A stretch of DNA of 37,695 nucleotides. Source: Mycobacterium sp. E1214. Lineage in GTDB: Bacteria; Actinomycetota; Actinomycetes; Mycobacteriales; Mycobacteriaceae. The stretch spans positions 1 to 37,695 of the forward strand of contig NZ_LZJC01000138.1 in the NCBI RefSeq assembly GCF_001666755.1, read 5' to 3'. Shown one piece after another: positions 15,051-23,182 of this stretch. Every line of letters starts with the position of its first letter. Within the stretch, counting starts at the first letter, position 1. The notes under the pieces were generated by a model, which worked only from the letters and a program-made list of their open reading frames with translations, ran no database searches and was not told where the DNA came from. A program made the translations under genes and the position numbers.

Positions 15051-16655
15051 ATGACGGCCCGATCCCACTTCTGTGTGATCGTGGGTTACGGAACCGACAT
15101 GGGTAACGCCGAGGACGCCGCCATGTCCGTCGCCGAAGCCCTCGAGAAGGCGCTCGGGATTGAGGCCCGAGCCATCGAGCTCAACCAGGTCGAGCTCGGT
15201 CAGCTGCGTTCGGCGACCCACTTCGTCGCGGTCACCTCGACGTTCGGCGAGGGCGAGTTTCCCGATAACGCCGCACTGTTCTGGCAGGCGCTCAGCGCCG
15301 ACACGGTGGCCGCGCTGACACCGCTGAAGTTCGCCGTCCTCGCCCTCGGCGACAGCGGGTACGACCTGTTCTGCAACGCGGGCCGGCTGCTCGATGAACG
15401 CCTCGCGGAGCTCGGGGCCACAAGGTTGCTCGACCGTGTCGACGTCGACGGCCCCTACCGGCGGGCCGCCGAGTCGTGGACGGCGGACCTGGTCGAGTTG
15501 TTGGCTTGCGCGCGCAACGGGAGCTCGGCCACGTCCTCGCCGGCGACCGTGGCGGCCCGGGCGCCGGGGGACGCGGCGCACAAGCCCGCCGAGATCGTCG
15601 AGGCCCGCGTAGTCGTCAACCGGCTACTCAGCGCGCCCGGTTCCGACAAGGAGGTCCGCCACTACGAACTCGAGTTCGGCGACACCGCGTTCCCCTACCG
15701 CGCCGGCGATTCGCTCGCGGTGCACGCGACGAACGATCCCGTGCTGGTGGGCGCGATCCTGGCGGAACTCGGCGTCGCGCCCGAATACGTGCCGGCCGGC
15801 TACGACGAACCCCTCGGTGTCTTGCTGACGGAGCACCTGGAGATCCGCACGCCGTCGCGGGCGTTACTGGCGGCGTCGGCCGCCCGGATAGGGCTTTCGG
15901 ACGACACCGCCGGCCCGGGCTCGCGCTGGTACGGCATGGACGTCCTTGACGTGGTCCGGCTGAGCGGCCTGACCGTCGACGAGGTGGTCGACACGCTGCG
16001 CCCCTTGCAGGCGCGCGACTATTCCATCTCGTCGAGCCCGCTGGTCCACCCGAACCGGGTGCACCTGACGGTCGCGACGGTGCGCTACGCCGCGCGCAAT
16101 CGCCGCTACGGTGGCGTGGCGTCGACCTTCCTGGCCGATCGCGGGGAGACGGTGCGGGTGCAATTGCGGCCCAACCACCAATTCCGGCTGCCCGCACCCG
16201 ACGTACCGATCATCATGGTGGGTCCGGGCACCGGCATCGCGCCGTTTCGCGGATTCCTTCAACAGCGACAGGCGGCCCGGGCTCCGGGCCGCGCGTGGCT
16301 CTTCTTCGGGGAACGACGCCAGGCCACCGACTTTCATTACGCCGAGGAACTCCGTGGCTTTCTGGAATCCGGCGCGCTGACCCGCCTCGACCTCGCATTC
16401 TCCCGCGACGCCACCGATGCGGCGCCGAAAACGTATGTGCAACAGCGGCTCTGGGACAACGGCCCCGACGTCTTCGACTGGCTGCGCAGCGGTGCCCACC
16501 TCTACGTGTGCGGAGACGCCGAGCGGATGGCCAAAGATGTCGACACCACCGTGCGCGCCCTGGTAGCCCGATTCGGCGCACGGTCCGCGGCCGCCGCCGA
16601 CGCGTACGTCGACGACCTCATCCGCAATCACCGATACGTGCGCGACGTCTATTGA
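15051..16655 (+). CDS. Diflavin (FMN/FAD) NADPH reductase, CysJ/P450-reductase type
   Basis: A 534-residue three-domain reductase moving electrons from NADPH through FAD to FMN and then to a partner. The N-terminal flavodoxin domain has GTDMGNAED (14-22), STFGEGEFPDN and LGDSGYDLFCNAG. The FAD domain has RDYSISSSP (about 321) and GVASTFLAD. The NADPH site is GPGTGIAPFRGF (about 388) and YVCGDAERMAKDV (about 484). The usual partners, a sulfite reductase haemoprotein or a P450, are not adjacent. The gene is divergent from the FhuF-like gene across an IdeR box, which suggests a role in reducing ferric siderophore or feeding that protein. Its stop overlaps the convergent isomerase-like gene by 7 bases. 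Confidence 0.94.
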   Translation: MTARSHFCVIVGYGTDMGNAEDAAMSVAEALEKALGIEARAIELNQVELGQLRSATHFVAVTSTFGEGEFPDNAALFWQALSADTVAALTPLKFAVLALGDSGYDLFCNAGRLLDERLAELGATRLLDRVDVDGPYRRAAESWTADLVELLACARNGSSATSSPATVAARAPGDAAHKPAEIVEARVVVNRLLSAPGSDKEVRHYELEFGDTAFPYRAGDSLAVHATNDPVLVGAILAELGVAPEYVPAGYDEPLGVLLTEHLEIRTPSRALLAASAARIGLSDDTAGPGSRWYGMDVLDVVRLSGLTVDEVVDTLRPLQARDYSISSSPLVHPNRVHLTVATVRYAARNRRYGGVASTFLADRGETVRVQLRPNHQFRLPAPDVPIIMVGPGTGIAPFRGFLQQRQAARAPGRAWLFFGERRQATDFHYAEELRGFLESGALTRLDLAFSRDATDAAPKTYVQQRLWDNGPDVFDWLRSGAHLYVCGDAERMAKDVDTTVRALVARFGARSAAAADAYVDDLIRNHRYVRDVY

Positions 16656-17329
16656 CCGGCGGTGGACACCTCCTGGTCGTCGAGCAACGCCTGGGCGGCC
16701 CGGCCGAACATCGTGTCCTTGATGACACCCAGCGTGCCCGGATCCTTGGCTCCCAGCGGGCGCAACACGTCGATCGCCGCCCCCGGCAGCGCGCCTTCGT
16801 CGGCGGTCGCGTCGACTATGCCGAACCGCTGCGCGTCGGGGCCACCGAAGCGCCGCCCGGTCGTCATCGCCGCCACCGCCGCCTGCGGGGTCAGCTTCGC
16901 CTGGATGAGCGCCGCCATCCCCGGATTGAAGGGAATGCGGATGTCGACCTCGGGCAGGCAGAAGTAACCGCGATCCGCGCGCATCACCCGGAAGTCGTGG
17001 GCCAGGGCCAGCATCGCGCCGGCGCCGAAGGCATGGCCCACCACGGCGGCGGCCGTGGGGACGGGCAGCGTCAGCACCCGCGCCAGGAGCTGATGGACGC
17101 GGCCGATGTACCAACGGCCCCGGTCGCTGTGGGCGCCCAACCAGTCCAGGTCCAAGCCGTTGGAGTAAAACTTGCCACCGGCGGTCGTCACCAGACCCTG
17201 GGCACCGTCGGCGACGACCTGATCCAACGCGGCGTCGAGATCGTCGAGAAATGCTGGGCTGAAACGGTTTTCGTCTGGCCCCAGGTGTAGCACAGCGATC
17301 TTGTCGTGGTAGTCGATGTGCAGCGTCAT
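16649..17329 (-). CDS. Enoyl-CoA hydratase/isomerase family protein, Delta3-Delta2-enoyl-CoA isomerase-like
   Basis: A 226-residue crotonase-fold protein, short for the family. The oxyanion-hole segment is KFYSNGLDLDWL, and the second is AAVVGHAFGAGAMLALAHDFRVM. The later active-site region reads CLPEVDIRIPFNPGM. The first segment resembles peroxisomal/plant Delta3,Delta2-enoyl-CoA isomerases rather than hydratases, so double-bond shifting in fatty acyl-CoA is likelier than hydration. The ATG at 17329 overlaps the TetR stop as ATGA, so it is translationally coupled to its probable regulator. A much longer upstream frame exists but encodes nothing family-like. Confidence 0.9.
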   Translation of the reverse strand: MTLHIDYHDKIAVLHLGPDENRFSPAFLDDLDAALDQVVADGAQGLVTTAGGKFYSNGLDLDWLGAHSDRGRWYIGRVHQLLARVLTLPVPTAAAVVGHAFGAGAMLALAHDFRVMRADRGYFCLPEVDIRIPFNPGMAALIQAKLTPQAAVAAMTTGRRFGGPDAQRFGIVDATADEGALPGAAIDVLRPLGAKDPGTLGVIKDTMFGRAAQALLDDQEVSTAGQ

Positions 17330-17970
17330 ACGGTCTCCCTTGCGGTGTGGTCGGACGGTCGAGCTATTCGCGGCGGCGGCCCCACCGCCAGCACAGCGCG
17401 CACCGCGGCGCGCAGTTGAGCGCGGCGCGTCGGGTCTTCGACCGCGTCGCGGCTCAGCAGCAGCGCGGTCGGCAGATCGACAATGCAACTGGTGATGACG
17501 TCGACGGCGGCCCTGTCCTTGCGGTCCCACAACCGCCTCGCCAGTCGCACCATCAGGTCGACGAGCTGGCTGTCCAGATCGCGAAGCTGCGCCGCGACGT
17601 CGCTGGGGATGTCATCGGCGAGCACGTCGGCACGCCGGACGGTGAACACCAACCTGGCCGAATTTGCGTAGCGACCGGCAAATACCACCGGGGCGTCCGC
17701 GGCGGCCACGACAGCGTCGGCCGCGTCCTGACCCTCGGGCACCTCATCGACCAGGGCGCTCTGCACCGCCAGGAACCGTCGGCCCGCGCGCAGCCACGCG
17801 TGTGCCATCAGGCCGGCGCGGGAGGCGAAGGCGTGATACACCGCGCCGTTGGAGATACCGACCGCGGCGCTGACCGCACGGATAGACACCGCGGCCGGCC
17901 CCGCGCGCACCGCGAGCTCTTCGACGGCGTCGAGCACGCTGTCCAGGTCGTGGACACGCGGTCGAGGCAT
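17326..17970 (-). CDS. TetR/AcrR family regulator
   Basis: A 214-residue repressor. The DNA-binding domain is at the N-terminus: LDSVLDAVEELAVRAGPAAVSIRAVSAAVGISNGAVYHAFASRAGLM (about 8-54), with the recognition helix at GISNGAVYHAF. The rest is a helical ligand domain. The ATG at 17970 is chosen because family members begin shortly before this helix; upstream residues are Arg-rich and unlike the family. A perfect palindrome sits 9 bases upstream of the ATG, indicating autoregulation. It is coupled by ATGA to the isomerase-like gene and divergent from the kasB-like gene. Confidence 0.93.
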   Translation of the reverse strand: MPRPRVHDLDSVLDAVEELAVRAGPAAVSIRAVSAAVGISNGAVYHAFASRAGLMAHAWLRAGRRFLAVQSALVDEVPEGQDAADAVVAAADAPVVFAGRYANSARLVFTVRRADVLADDIPSDVAAQLRDLDSQLVDLMVRLARRLWDRKDRAAVDVITSCIVDLPTALLLSRDAVEDPTRRAQLRAAVRAVLAVGPPPRIARPSDHTARETV

Positions 17971-17979
17971 GCGGACACC

Positions 17980-18003
17980 ATAACAGAGCAATCGCTCTGT
18001 TAT
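17980..18003. promoter_or_regulatory. Perfect palindrome, candidate TetR operator
   Basis: The 10-bp arms ATAACAGAGC (17980-17989) and GCTCTGTTAT (17994-18003) are exact reverse complements around 4 bases. The site covers the 5' leader of the TetR gene, starting 9 bases before its ATG, and lies in the divergent region shared with the kasB-like gene 206 bases away. Position and symmetry fit a TetR operator. Confidence 0.82.
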
Positions 18004-18209
18004 CAGGCCGGTGGCGCGGGGCGTGATCGCGGCGCAGGCTGCGAAGCGGCCGCGGTCGGTGGCGATAGAATCGGGACTTATATCGCCTGGCCGGGGGATG
18101 ACGCGCAGCCGAGACCGCGCACGCGCACTTGTCCCGGCTGCGCCTTCTGCCGGCCCGTGCGGGCGGCGGCGCGGCCGTCGGGCGCTAGTCAGCACGAGAG
18201 GATTGAGTA

Positions 18210-19463
18210 ATGACAGAACTGGTTACCGGCAAAACACTTCCGAACGTGGTCGTCACCGGCATCGCGATGACGACCGCGCTGGCCACCGACGCCGAGAACA
18301 CCTGGAAGCTGCTGCTGGACGGCCAGAGCGGTATCCGCAAGCTCGAGGACCCATTCGTCGACCACTACGACTTGCCCGTCCGCATCGGTGGACATCTGCT
18401 GGAAGAGTTCGACGCCGGCTTGACGCGCGCCGAGCGGCACCGGATGGGTTATCTGCAGATGATGTCGACCGTTCTCGGCCGGCGGGTGTGGGAGAACGCG
18501 GGTTCGCCCGAGGTCGACCCCACCCGACTGCTGGTATCCGTCGGCACCGGCCTCGGCTCGGCCGAGCAGATCGTCTACAGCTATGACGACCTGCGGGCCC
18601 GCGGGCTGCAGGCGGTGTCCCCGCTCGCGGTGTCGAAGTACATGCCCAATGGGGCGGCGGCGGCGGTGGGCCTGGAGCGGCACGCGAAGGCCGGGGTGCT
18701 GACGTCGGTGTCGGCGTGCGCCTCGGGGTCGGAGGGTGTCGCGCAGGCTTGGCGCAACATCGTCTTCGGGGAGGCGGACATCGCCATCTGCGGCGGCGTC
18801 GAGGTGAAGATCGAAGCCGTCGCGATCGCCGCGTTCGCCCAGATGCGCATCGTCATGTCGACCAAGAACGACGACCCGCAGGGCGCCTGTCGCCCCTTCG
18901 ACCGCGACCGAACCGGCTTCGTGTTCGGCGAGGCCGGCGCGCTGATGGTGATCGAGACCGAGGAGCACGCGAAGGCCCGCGGGGCCAACATCCTGGCCAG
19001 GATCATGGGGGCCAGCATCACCTCGGACGGTTTCCACATGGTCGCTCCGGATCCCAACGGTCTGCGTGCCGGGCATGCGATGTCGCGGGCCGTCCAGCTC
19101 GCCGGCCTGAGCCCCAGCGATATCGACCACGTCAACGCCCATGCCACCGGTACCTCGGTGGGTGACGTGGCCGAGAGCAAGGCCATCAACAACGCGCTCG
19201 GCAGCAACACTCCGGCCGTGTACGCGCCCAAGGCGGCGCTGGGCCACTCGGTCGGTGCGGTCGGGGCGGTCGAATCCATCCTGACCGTCATGGCGCTGCG
19301 CGATCAGGTCATTCCGCCGACGCTGAACCTCGAGAACCTGGACCCCGAGATCGACCTTGACGTCGTTTCGGGCAAGCCTCGCCCGGGCAAGTACGACTAC
19401 GCGATCAACAACTCGTTCGGCTTCGGCGGCCACAACGTCGCGATCGCCTTCGGCAAGTACTGA
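18210..19463 (+). CDS. kasB: Beta-ketoacyl-ACP synthase, KasB paralogue
   Basis: A 417-residue FAS-II condensing enzyme that extends long-chain (meromycolate) acyl-ACP with malonyl-ACP. The catalytic triad is Cys170 (VSACASGSEG), His311 (NAHATGT) and His346 (ALGHSVGAVG); Lys341 is also present. From memory, the sequence is much closer to mycobacterial KasB than KasA, including MTELVTGK near the start and the motif MGASITSDGFHMVAPDPNG. It is not in the usual fabD-acpM-kasA-kasB setting: here it is divergent from a TetR and followed by a hadA-hadB fusion, so it is probably an extra copy. The symbol reflects family, not orthology. Confidence 0.9.
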   Translation: MTELVTGKTLPNVVVTGIAMTTALATDAENTWKLLLDGQSGIRKLEDPFVDHYDLPVRIGGHLLEEFDAGLTRAERHRMGYLQMMSTVLGRRVWENAGSPEVDPTRLLVSVGTGLGSAEQIVYSYDDLRARGLQAVSPLAVSKYMPNGAAAAVGLERHAKAGVLTSVSACASGSEGVAQAWRNIVFGEADIAICGGVEVKIEAVAIAAFAQMRIVMSTKNDDPQGACRPFDRDRTGFVFGEAGALMVIETEEHAKARGANILARIMGASITSDGFHMVAPDPNGLRAGHAMSRAVQLAGLSPSDIDHVNAHATGTSVGDVAESKAINNALGSNTPAVYAPKAALGHSVGAVGAVESILTVMALRDQVIPPTLNLENLDPEIDLDVVSGKPRPGKYDYAINNSFGFGGHNVAIAFGKY

Positions 19464-19566
19464 CCGGCGCCGCCGGGCGTAGCGGCCTGCAGCGCTGCGC
19501 CGCACGCGCGTTAGTGTGCTCTGGTCGACCTCAGTCAACGGGCCGACAGGAAAGTTGGGCACATTC

Positions 19567-20598
19567 ATGACCGCAGCAGCAGAGGTGTCAGCGCTCGAAT
19601 CGCGGGTCGGGCACTACTACCGAGTCGACCACACGTACCGGGTCGGCCGCGAAAAGGTGCGCGAGTACGCGCGGGCGGTGCAGGACTACCACCCGGCGCA
19701 CTGGGACGTCGCCGCCGCCGCGGGGCTGGGCTACTCGGGCCTGGTCGCGCCCCTGACCTTCACGTCGATCCCCGCGATGGCGGCCAACCGCCACCTGTTC
19801 GAATCGGTGGTCGTCGGCTACGAGACGTACCTGCAGACCGAAGAGGTCTTCGAGCAGCACCGGCCGATCGTGTCCGGCGACGAATTGAGCGTTGACGTCG
19901 AGTTGTCCGCGGTGCGCAGGATCGCCGGCAGGGACCTGATTACCGTTACCAACACCTTCACCGACGCGGACGGCGAGCGGGTGCACACCCTGCACACGAC
20001 GGTCGTCGGTGTCACCGCCGACGACGTGGACCCGGCGATCCGCACGACCGTGCAGAACGTCATGATGCACGACGTCAACCTGCTTGGCGTCGACGAATCC
20101 GGCGGGGGCTACCACAAGACCGTGCGCCCCGATGGCGCGGATCGGATCGCGCAGGCGGGCACGTCCCGCACACCGGCCACCGCCGCCTTTGACGACGTCA
20201 GCGTCGGGGACGAGCTGCCGGTACATCACGCGCGACTGTCCCGCGGCGACCTGGTCAACTACGCCGGCGTCGCGGGGGACGCCAACCCGATTCACTGGGA
20301 CGAGCAGATCGCCAAGCTGGCCGGCATGCCCGACGTGATCGCCCACGGCATGCTCACCATGGGCTTGGGCGCCGGGTTCGGTTCCCGATGGTCGGGCGAC
20401 CCGGGGGCGGTCACCCGCTATGCGGTACGGCTGTCGCAGCCGGCGGTCGTGTCGGCCGCCGAGGGCGCGGACATCGAATTCAGCGGCCGCGTCAAGTCGC
20501 TGGATCCCGCGACCCGCTCCGGAGTCGTCATCGTCGGCGCGAAGTCGGGGGGCCGCAAGATCTTCGGCCTGGCCACGCTCAACATCCGCTTTCGCTGA
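19567..20598 (+). CDS. Fused (3R)-hydroxyacyl-ACP dehydratase, HadA-HadB type
   Basis: A 343-residue double hot-dog protein. Residues about 10-150 match HadA: HYYRVDHTYRVGREKVREYA and SGLVAPLTFTSIPAMA. Residues about 205-343 match HadB: DDVSVGDELP and the catalytic GDANPIHWDEQIAKLAG with Asp238 and His243, then IAHGMLTMG. In mycobacterial FAS-II the two are separate subunits of a dehydratase; here one chain carries both, with HadB supplying the active site. It follows the kasB-like gene on the same strand after about 100 bases. The ATG at 19567 precedes the HadA-like start; upstream residues are unlike the family. Confidence 0.92.
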   Translation: MTAAAEVSALESRVGHYYRVDHTYRVGREKVREYARAVQDYHPAHWDVAAAAGLGYSGLVAPLTFTSIPAMAANRHLFESVVVGYETYLQTEEVFEQHRPIVSGDELSVDVELSAVRRIAGRDLITVTNTFTDADGERVHTLHTTVVGVTADDVDPAIRTTVQNVMMHDVNLLGVDESGGGYHKTVRPDGADRIAQAGTSRTPATAAFDDVSVGDELPVHHARLSRGDLVNYAGVAGDANPIHWDEQIAKLAGMPDVIAHGMLTMGLGAGFGSRWSGDPGAVTRYAVRLSQPAVVSAAEGADIEFSGRVKSLDPATRSGVVIVGAKSGGRKIFGLATLNIRFR

Positions 20599-20655
20599 CA
20601 CCTGGCCCGACGCGCCGGTTCGGTCAGTGAACTGGCTCTGCCGTACCCTGGACGG

Positions 20656-21183
20656 ATGGCTCTGCGGCGTGAGTACGACAACGAGGTGTGCCCGGTGGCA
20701 CGCTCGCTCGAGGTCATCGGCGAACGGTGGACCTTACTCATCATTCGGGACGCGTTCTACGGCGTGGTTCGGTTCACCGACTTCCGGGAGCATCTGGAGA
20801 TTCCGCCGGCGGTGCTGACCGAGCGCCTGAAGTTGTTGGTGGAACACGACATCATGACGACGTCCGTCGGCGCTAGTGGGCGCAGCGAGTATGCGCTGAC
20901 CCACAAGGGTGAACTTCTCTGGCCCGTTGTCTGGGCAATGATGCACTGGGGCAACGAGTTCTACGTCGAACCGCCGTTGCGCCGCCCGATTGTCCATGTC
21001 GCCTGCGACGGTCAACTCACCCCGCTGGGCAATTGCGGAAGGTGCGGTGCGGTACCCGGACCCCGGGATCTCGAAGTTCACCCTAGGCGGGACACCTCGA
21101 CGGATTCGGCGCGCGACGACCGGGTCAGCCGGCTGCTGCTCAAGCCGCACCGCATGCTGCATCCCCTCATCGACGCGGCCTGA
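20656..21183 (+). CDS. HxlR family transcriptional regulator
   Basis: A 175-residue winged-helix regulator of the HxlR type. It begins with the signature CPVARSLEVIGERWTLLIIRDAFYGVVRFTDFREHLEIPPAVLTERLKLL (about 12-61) and a wing ending SEYALTHKG. The C-terminal tail carries cysteines (ACDG, NCGRCGA), possibly redox- or metal-sensitive. A TACCCT element ends 6 bases before the ATG, compatible with a leaderless transcript. Downstream on the same strand are three spaced GAACTT repeats and the DUF302-like gene, its likely target. Confidence 0.93.
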   Translation: MALRREYDNEVCPVARSLEVIGERWTLLIIRDAFYGVVRFTDFREHLEIPPAVLTERLKLLVEHDIMTTSVGASGRSEYALTHKGELLWPVVWAMMHWGNEFYVEPPLRRPIVHVACDGQLTPLGNCGRCGAVPGPRDLEVHPRRDTSTDSARDDRVSRLLLKPHRMLHPLIDAA

Positions 21184-21239
21184 GAGCGCCGGCCGGCGCG
21201 CCGAGACGGGACCGCCACCGCGCCCCCGCGCGCAGGTTC

Positions 21240-21273
21240 GAACTTCGGTGGTTGAACTTCATTGAATGAACTT
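21240..21273. repeat. Three GAACTT direct repeats at exact 14-base spacing
   Basis: GAACTT occurs at 21240-21245, 21254-21259 and 21268-21273, each start 14 bases after the last. A small palindrome TTCATTGAA (21258-21266) lies between the second and third. The array sits between the HxlR gene and the DUF302-like gene, about 68 bases before the latter's ATG. It looks like a regulator-binding array, most likely for HxlR; that link is inference. Confidence 0.7.
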
Positions 21274-21341
21274 GTACGGTGAGGGTAGGCGCACACCGAC
21301 GCCGCTCCCGGACAAACCAACTCACGAACGGAAGTGCAACG

Positions 21342-21890
21342 ATGACAACCGATTACGACGCCGTCACGGTGGAATCCTGCACTGAGCACGTGATCCGGCG
21401 CCTGCAGGTGCCTCTCGGTCGCCCGTTCGCAGACGCCATCACGGACTTCGAAAGGGTCGTCCCGCCGATCGACCCTGCCCGCTTCCAGGCCCTCGACAGC
21501 TGGGAGGCGAACCTGCGGCTGGCCGACACCGAGGCGCCGCTGGGACTGATGCGCTTCGGCTCCATCGACGTCCTGGCCTACCTGCGCACCTCCGGCACCG
21601 ACCGTCCCGGAGTGGAGTATTTGGCCGGCAACCACACCATTGCCGAGCGGATGTACCGGCACGAACCGGCGACCATGCTCTACGCGCCGCTTCGGCTGTT
21701 CATCTTCGCCGCAGACGACGGTCAGGGTGTCCTGGTCATCGATCAGCCCAGCACGCTCTTCGGCAGCCTCGGTGGCAACCCGGACGTGGCGGACGTCGGC
21801 CGGGAGCTGGACCAGAAGATCGCCGGCGTGCTGGCAGCGATGGGAGTCAAGGCCCCCGCCGTACTGCTCGGGCAGCCGTCAGGCTCGTAA
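21342..21890 (+). CDS. DUF302-like conserved protein
   Basis: A 182-residue soluble protein with the hallmarks of the DUF302 fold near its end: GNHTIAERMYRHEPATMLYAPLRLFIFAADDGQGVLVIDQPSTLFGSLG (about 97-146). The first 60 residues lack a signal peptide or known domain, though a DUF302-like unit normally starts near LGRPFADAITDFERVV (about 24-39). The biochemical role of DUF302 proteins is not established. The ATG at 21342 is chosen for its position after the repeat array; an upstream in-frame start would overlap the array. A SnoaL-like gene follows 48 bases later. Confidence 0.85.
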   Translation: MTTDYDAVTVESCTEHVIRRLQVPLGRPFADAITDFERVVPPIDPARFQALDSWEANLRLADTEAPLGLMRFGSIDVLAYLRTSGTDRPGVEYLAGNHTIAERMYRHEPATMLYAPLRLFIFAADDGQGVLVIDQPSTLFGSLGGNPDVADVGRELDQKIAGVLAAMGVKAPAVLLGQPSGS

Positions 21891-21938
21891 CTGGTTTGCC
21901 CACAACGCCTTTCATCTGCTAGTCAGCCGAGGACCGCC

Positions 21939-22367
21939 ATGCACCCGTTACGCGCCCTTCGTGACCGCGGCAACGTCACCGCCGCGGAGATGACCGCGCT
22001 TCTCGCGGACGACGTCGAGTTCCACACGCCGATCCTGACCAAGGTCGTGACGGGTCGTGAGCTCATCGGCGCGATCTGGGCGCTGTCCTCACACGTGCGT
22101 AACGGCCGCTACGTGCGCGAACACAAGCTCGACGAGCGCACGACGTTTCTGCAATGGCGCGGAGAGATCGAGGGCCGGGAACTCGAGATCTTCGAACTCG
22201 TCGAAGACGATGACAGCGGGATGATCAGGAAACGAACCGCCGCCTACCGGCCGCTACCTGCCGTCGAACTCTTCCGCTCGGCCATGTACCCGAGCATCAA
22301 AGACTGGCTCGGACCCGAGTACTTCAATTACGCCGCCGCCGACGACCAGGCACGTCAGGACGGCTAG
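21939..22367 (+). CDS. SnoaL/NTF2-like protein
   Basis: A 142-residue protein with the cone-shaped NTF2-like layout: an N-terminal helix then FLADDVEFHTP-type sequence (here LLADDVEFHTPILTKVVTGRELIGAIW), and strands with FLQWRGEIEGRELEIFELV and MIRKRTAAYRPL. Such proteins are small enzymes or ligand binders, often isomerases or hydrolases of polyketides or steroids. It follows the DUF302-like gene, so the two may be co-transcribed. Its last 44 bases overlap the opposite-strand SdpI-like gene, which is unusual. Confidence 0.85.
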   Translation: MHPLRALRDRGNVTAAEMTALLADDVEFHTPILTKVVTGRELIGAIWALSSHVRNGRYVREHKLDERTTFLQWRGEIEGRELEIFELVEDDDSGMIRKRTAAYRPLPAVELFRSAMYPSIKDWLGPEYFNYAAADDQARQDG

Positions 22368-22776
22368 GCGACGGCGACGGTCGGTCCGCGGGTCCGCCGT
22401 CATCGGCCGCTCGCGCGGCCCTACCGGCGACAACGGTGGCGGCGATGGCCAGGCCGATGAAGCCGACGAGTCCTGCGCCTGCGCTGCAGACGACGACCAG
22501 TCGCCACCCCTGGCCCGCGGCGACAACCATCGCCGCGCACGTCGCGACGTTCAACAACGCAATCAGCGGAACCACGCGCAGCGCCGCGCGGTTGCCGGCC
22601 CTCCAGGACTGCTCGGTGCGCAGCGTCGAGGGCGTCCGGATGCCGAGGTGCGGGTTGCGAGGCAGCTCACCGCGCGCGGCGCGCCACCAGTTGCCAGTGA
22701 TCAGCAGGCTCAACGCAGCCAAGGCGACCCCGATGACTACCGCCATCAGTAGCGCCTGATCACGTACCGACTGCAT
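22324..22776 (-). CDS. SdpI family membrane protein
   Basis: A 150-residue membrane protein with three predicted transmembrane helices: about 9-27, 70-88 and 96-120. The family signature is NPHLGIRTPSTLRTEQSWRAGNR (about 41-63), matching the SdpI consensus GIRTPxTLxxExxWxxxNR. In Bacillus, SdpI gives immunity to the SdpC toxin and acts as a receptor for its regulator; mycobacterial members have no proven role. The C-terminal 25 residues are Pro/Arg/Ser-rich, and this tail is the part that overlaps the convergent SnoaL-like gene. No SdpC or SdpR gene is adjacent. Confidence 0.88.
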   Translation of the reverse strand: MQSVRDQALLMAVVIGVALAALSLLITGNWWRAARGELPRNPHLGIRTPSTLRTEQSWRAGNRAALRVVPLIALLNVATCAAMVVAAGQGWRLVVVCSAGAGLVGFIGLAIAATVVAGRAARAADDGGPADRPSPSPSRPDVPGRRRRRN

Positions 22777-22948
22777 CGCGTCCCTCGTCCGGCTCCGCCA
22801 CGCCGCCGGTTGCTCCAGCAGCTTGCGCCCGTCAGGACGATTCTGAGCCCTGGGCCGCGGTGTTGGGCACCAGCGGTAGCAAAACGCGCCGATTGGGTAG
22901 TCCGGTCAAGACGAATCGTCTACTACAGCACGCCGAACAGGGGGCAAC

Positions 22949-23074
22949 ATGTCGTCACCGGATCCGCACGCCAGCACCGAATCCGAGGCCGAGGAGATCG
23001 CTCAAACGCCCGCGACTCCCGGGGCCGAAGCGTTGCCGACCGCTGACCAGGACGCATCCGATCAGTCCCATTGA
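22949..23074 (+). CDS. Small acidic protein, 41 residues
   Basis: A short gene beginning MSSPDPHASTESEAEEIAQ and ending SDQSH. It is rich in Ala, Glu, Asp, Thr and Pro and should be disordered. A strong AGGGGGC ribosome site lies just before the ATG, and a GACGA-A-TCGTC palindrome is at 22910-22920. It has no recognisable domain. It precedes another small acidic protein on the same strand, and the composition suggests a conserved mycobacterial hypothetical. A chance reading frame is possible, but the ribosome site and composition argue against it. Confidence 0.6.
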   Translation: MSSPDPHASTESEAEEIAQTPATPGAEALPTADQDASDQSH

Positions 23075-23182
23075 GGACGCCGGGTCCGGGTGCACCCGGA
23101 AGGCCCCGGACGAAGTGAATAAACAGCGAACGAGCGGGGGCATGCCGTTTCCGCACCAACACGAGTCGAAAGGCAGGAACCA

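Noticed and set aside
21240..21273. GAACTT repeats as replication iterons or a CRISPR-like array
   Set aside because: Only three short units with no cas, rep or partition gene; a promoter position after a regulator gene explains them better.
22324..22776. SdpI-like gene as immunity for a local SdpC toxin
   Set aside because: No SdpC- or SdpR-like gene is visible nearby; the family name is kept without the role.
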